A stretch of 5,070 nt of DNA. Origin: Bacillota bacterium. Its GTDB lineage: Bacteria > Bacillota > Clostridia > Peptostreptococcales > Anaerovoracaceae. Below the pieces are notes generated by a model. It searched no databases, had not been told where the DNA came from, and saw nothing but the letters and a program-made list of their open reading frames with translations. Location of the stretch: positions 6,360 through 11,429 of the forward strand of contig JAUNRL010000021.1 of NCBI GenBank assembly GCA_030535715.1, read 5' to 3'. How positions within the stretch are numbered: position 1 is the first letter of the stretch; each line of letters starts with the position of its first letter. Of the stretch, positions 5,033 through 5,070 are shown in pieces. The position numbers and the translations under genes are program-made.

Positions 5033-5070
5033 AAAAACGCCCGCGTTGGGTTTGTGAGGAAACCGACGGG
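5033..5070 (-). terminator. Probable terminator of an upstream gene outside the window
   Basis: On the minus strand CCCGT (5066-5070) pairs with GCGGG (5040-5044), GGTTT (5060-5064) pairs with AAACC (5049-5053) around a six-base loop, and a TTTTT run (5033-5037) follows two bases later. The two stems are separated by an uneven internal loop, and the structure may extend past the edge. It lies immediately before the rpmG promoter, which suggests that an unseen minus-strand gene ends here. What that gene is cannot be told. Confidence 0.5.

Noticed and set aside
1..5070. CRISPR array, toxin-antitoxin, defence or prophage genes
   Set aside because: There are no regularly spaced repeats and no unassigned coding sequence large enough; apart from spacers, the window is filled by housekeeping genes.

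Overview
The window is a ribosomal-protein/transcription-translation cluster, read entirely from the minus strand. From right to left it holds rpmG, secE, nusG, rplK, rplA, rplJ and rplL, followed by a 429-base spacer and the first 285 codons of ackA, which runs off the left edge. The gene order, strong AAGGAGG-type ribosome binding sites, near-consensus sigma-A promoters, the four-cysteine RpmG and the L10 leader/attenuator all point to a Firmicute. A Clostridia-like anaerobe of moderate G+C is most likely; acetate kinase fits a fermentative lifestyle. Genus cannot be read from the sequence.

Right end (about 4940-5070): a probable terminator of an unseen upstream gene is followed at once by a TTGACG-17-TATAAT promoter and a short leader with a 7-bp hairpin. 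RpmG (49 aa), SecE (108 aa) and NusG (192 aa) follow. nusG's ribosome binding site overlaps the secE stop codon. Centre: rplK and rplA (L11 and L1) are separated by a GC-rich hairpin. A 243-base spacer between rplA and rplJ carries a recognisable L10 leader. An L10-binding stem, an antiterminator and a terminator can be drawn there as mutually exclusive structures, and an extra 13-bp hairpin lies between the terminator and rplJ. rplJ and rplL (L10 and L12) follow, and the unit ends at a clear intrinsic terminator.

Left end: rpoB-rpoC, which usually follow rplL, are absent. The spacer instead contains a decayed fragment of an IS110-family transposase, visible only as a short stop-bounded reading frame, and then a separate promoter for ackA. 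The likely picture is a complete rpmG-to-rplL transcription unit with internal autoregulation by L10-L12, next to an independently transcribed ackA, with an old insertion-sequence scar at the junction.

I found no undescribed defence, mobile or biosynthetic system. The points most worth a second look are the rplJ leader with its unexplained second hairpin, the IS110 scar and the missing rpoBC at the rplL end.
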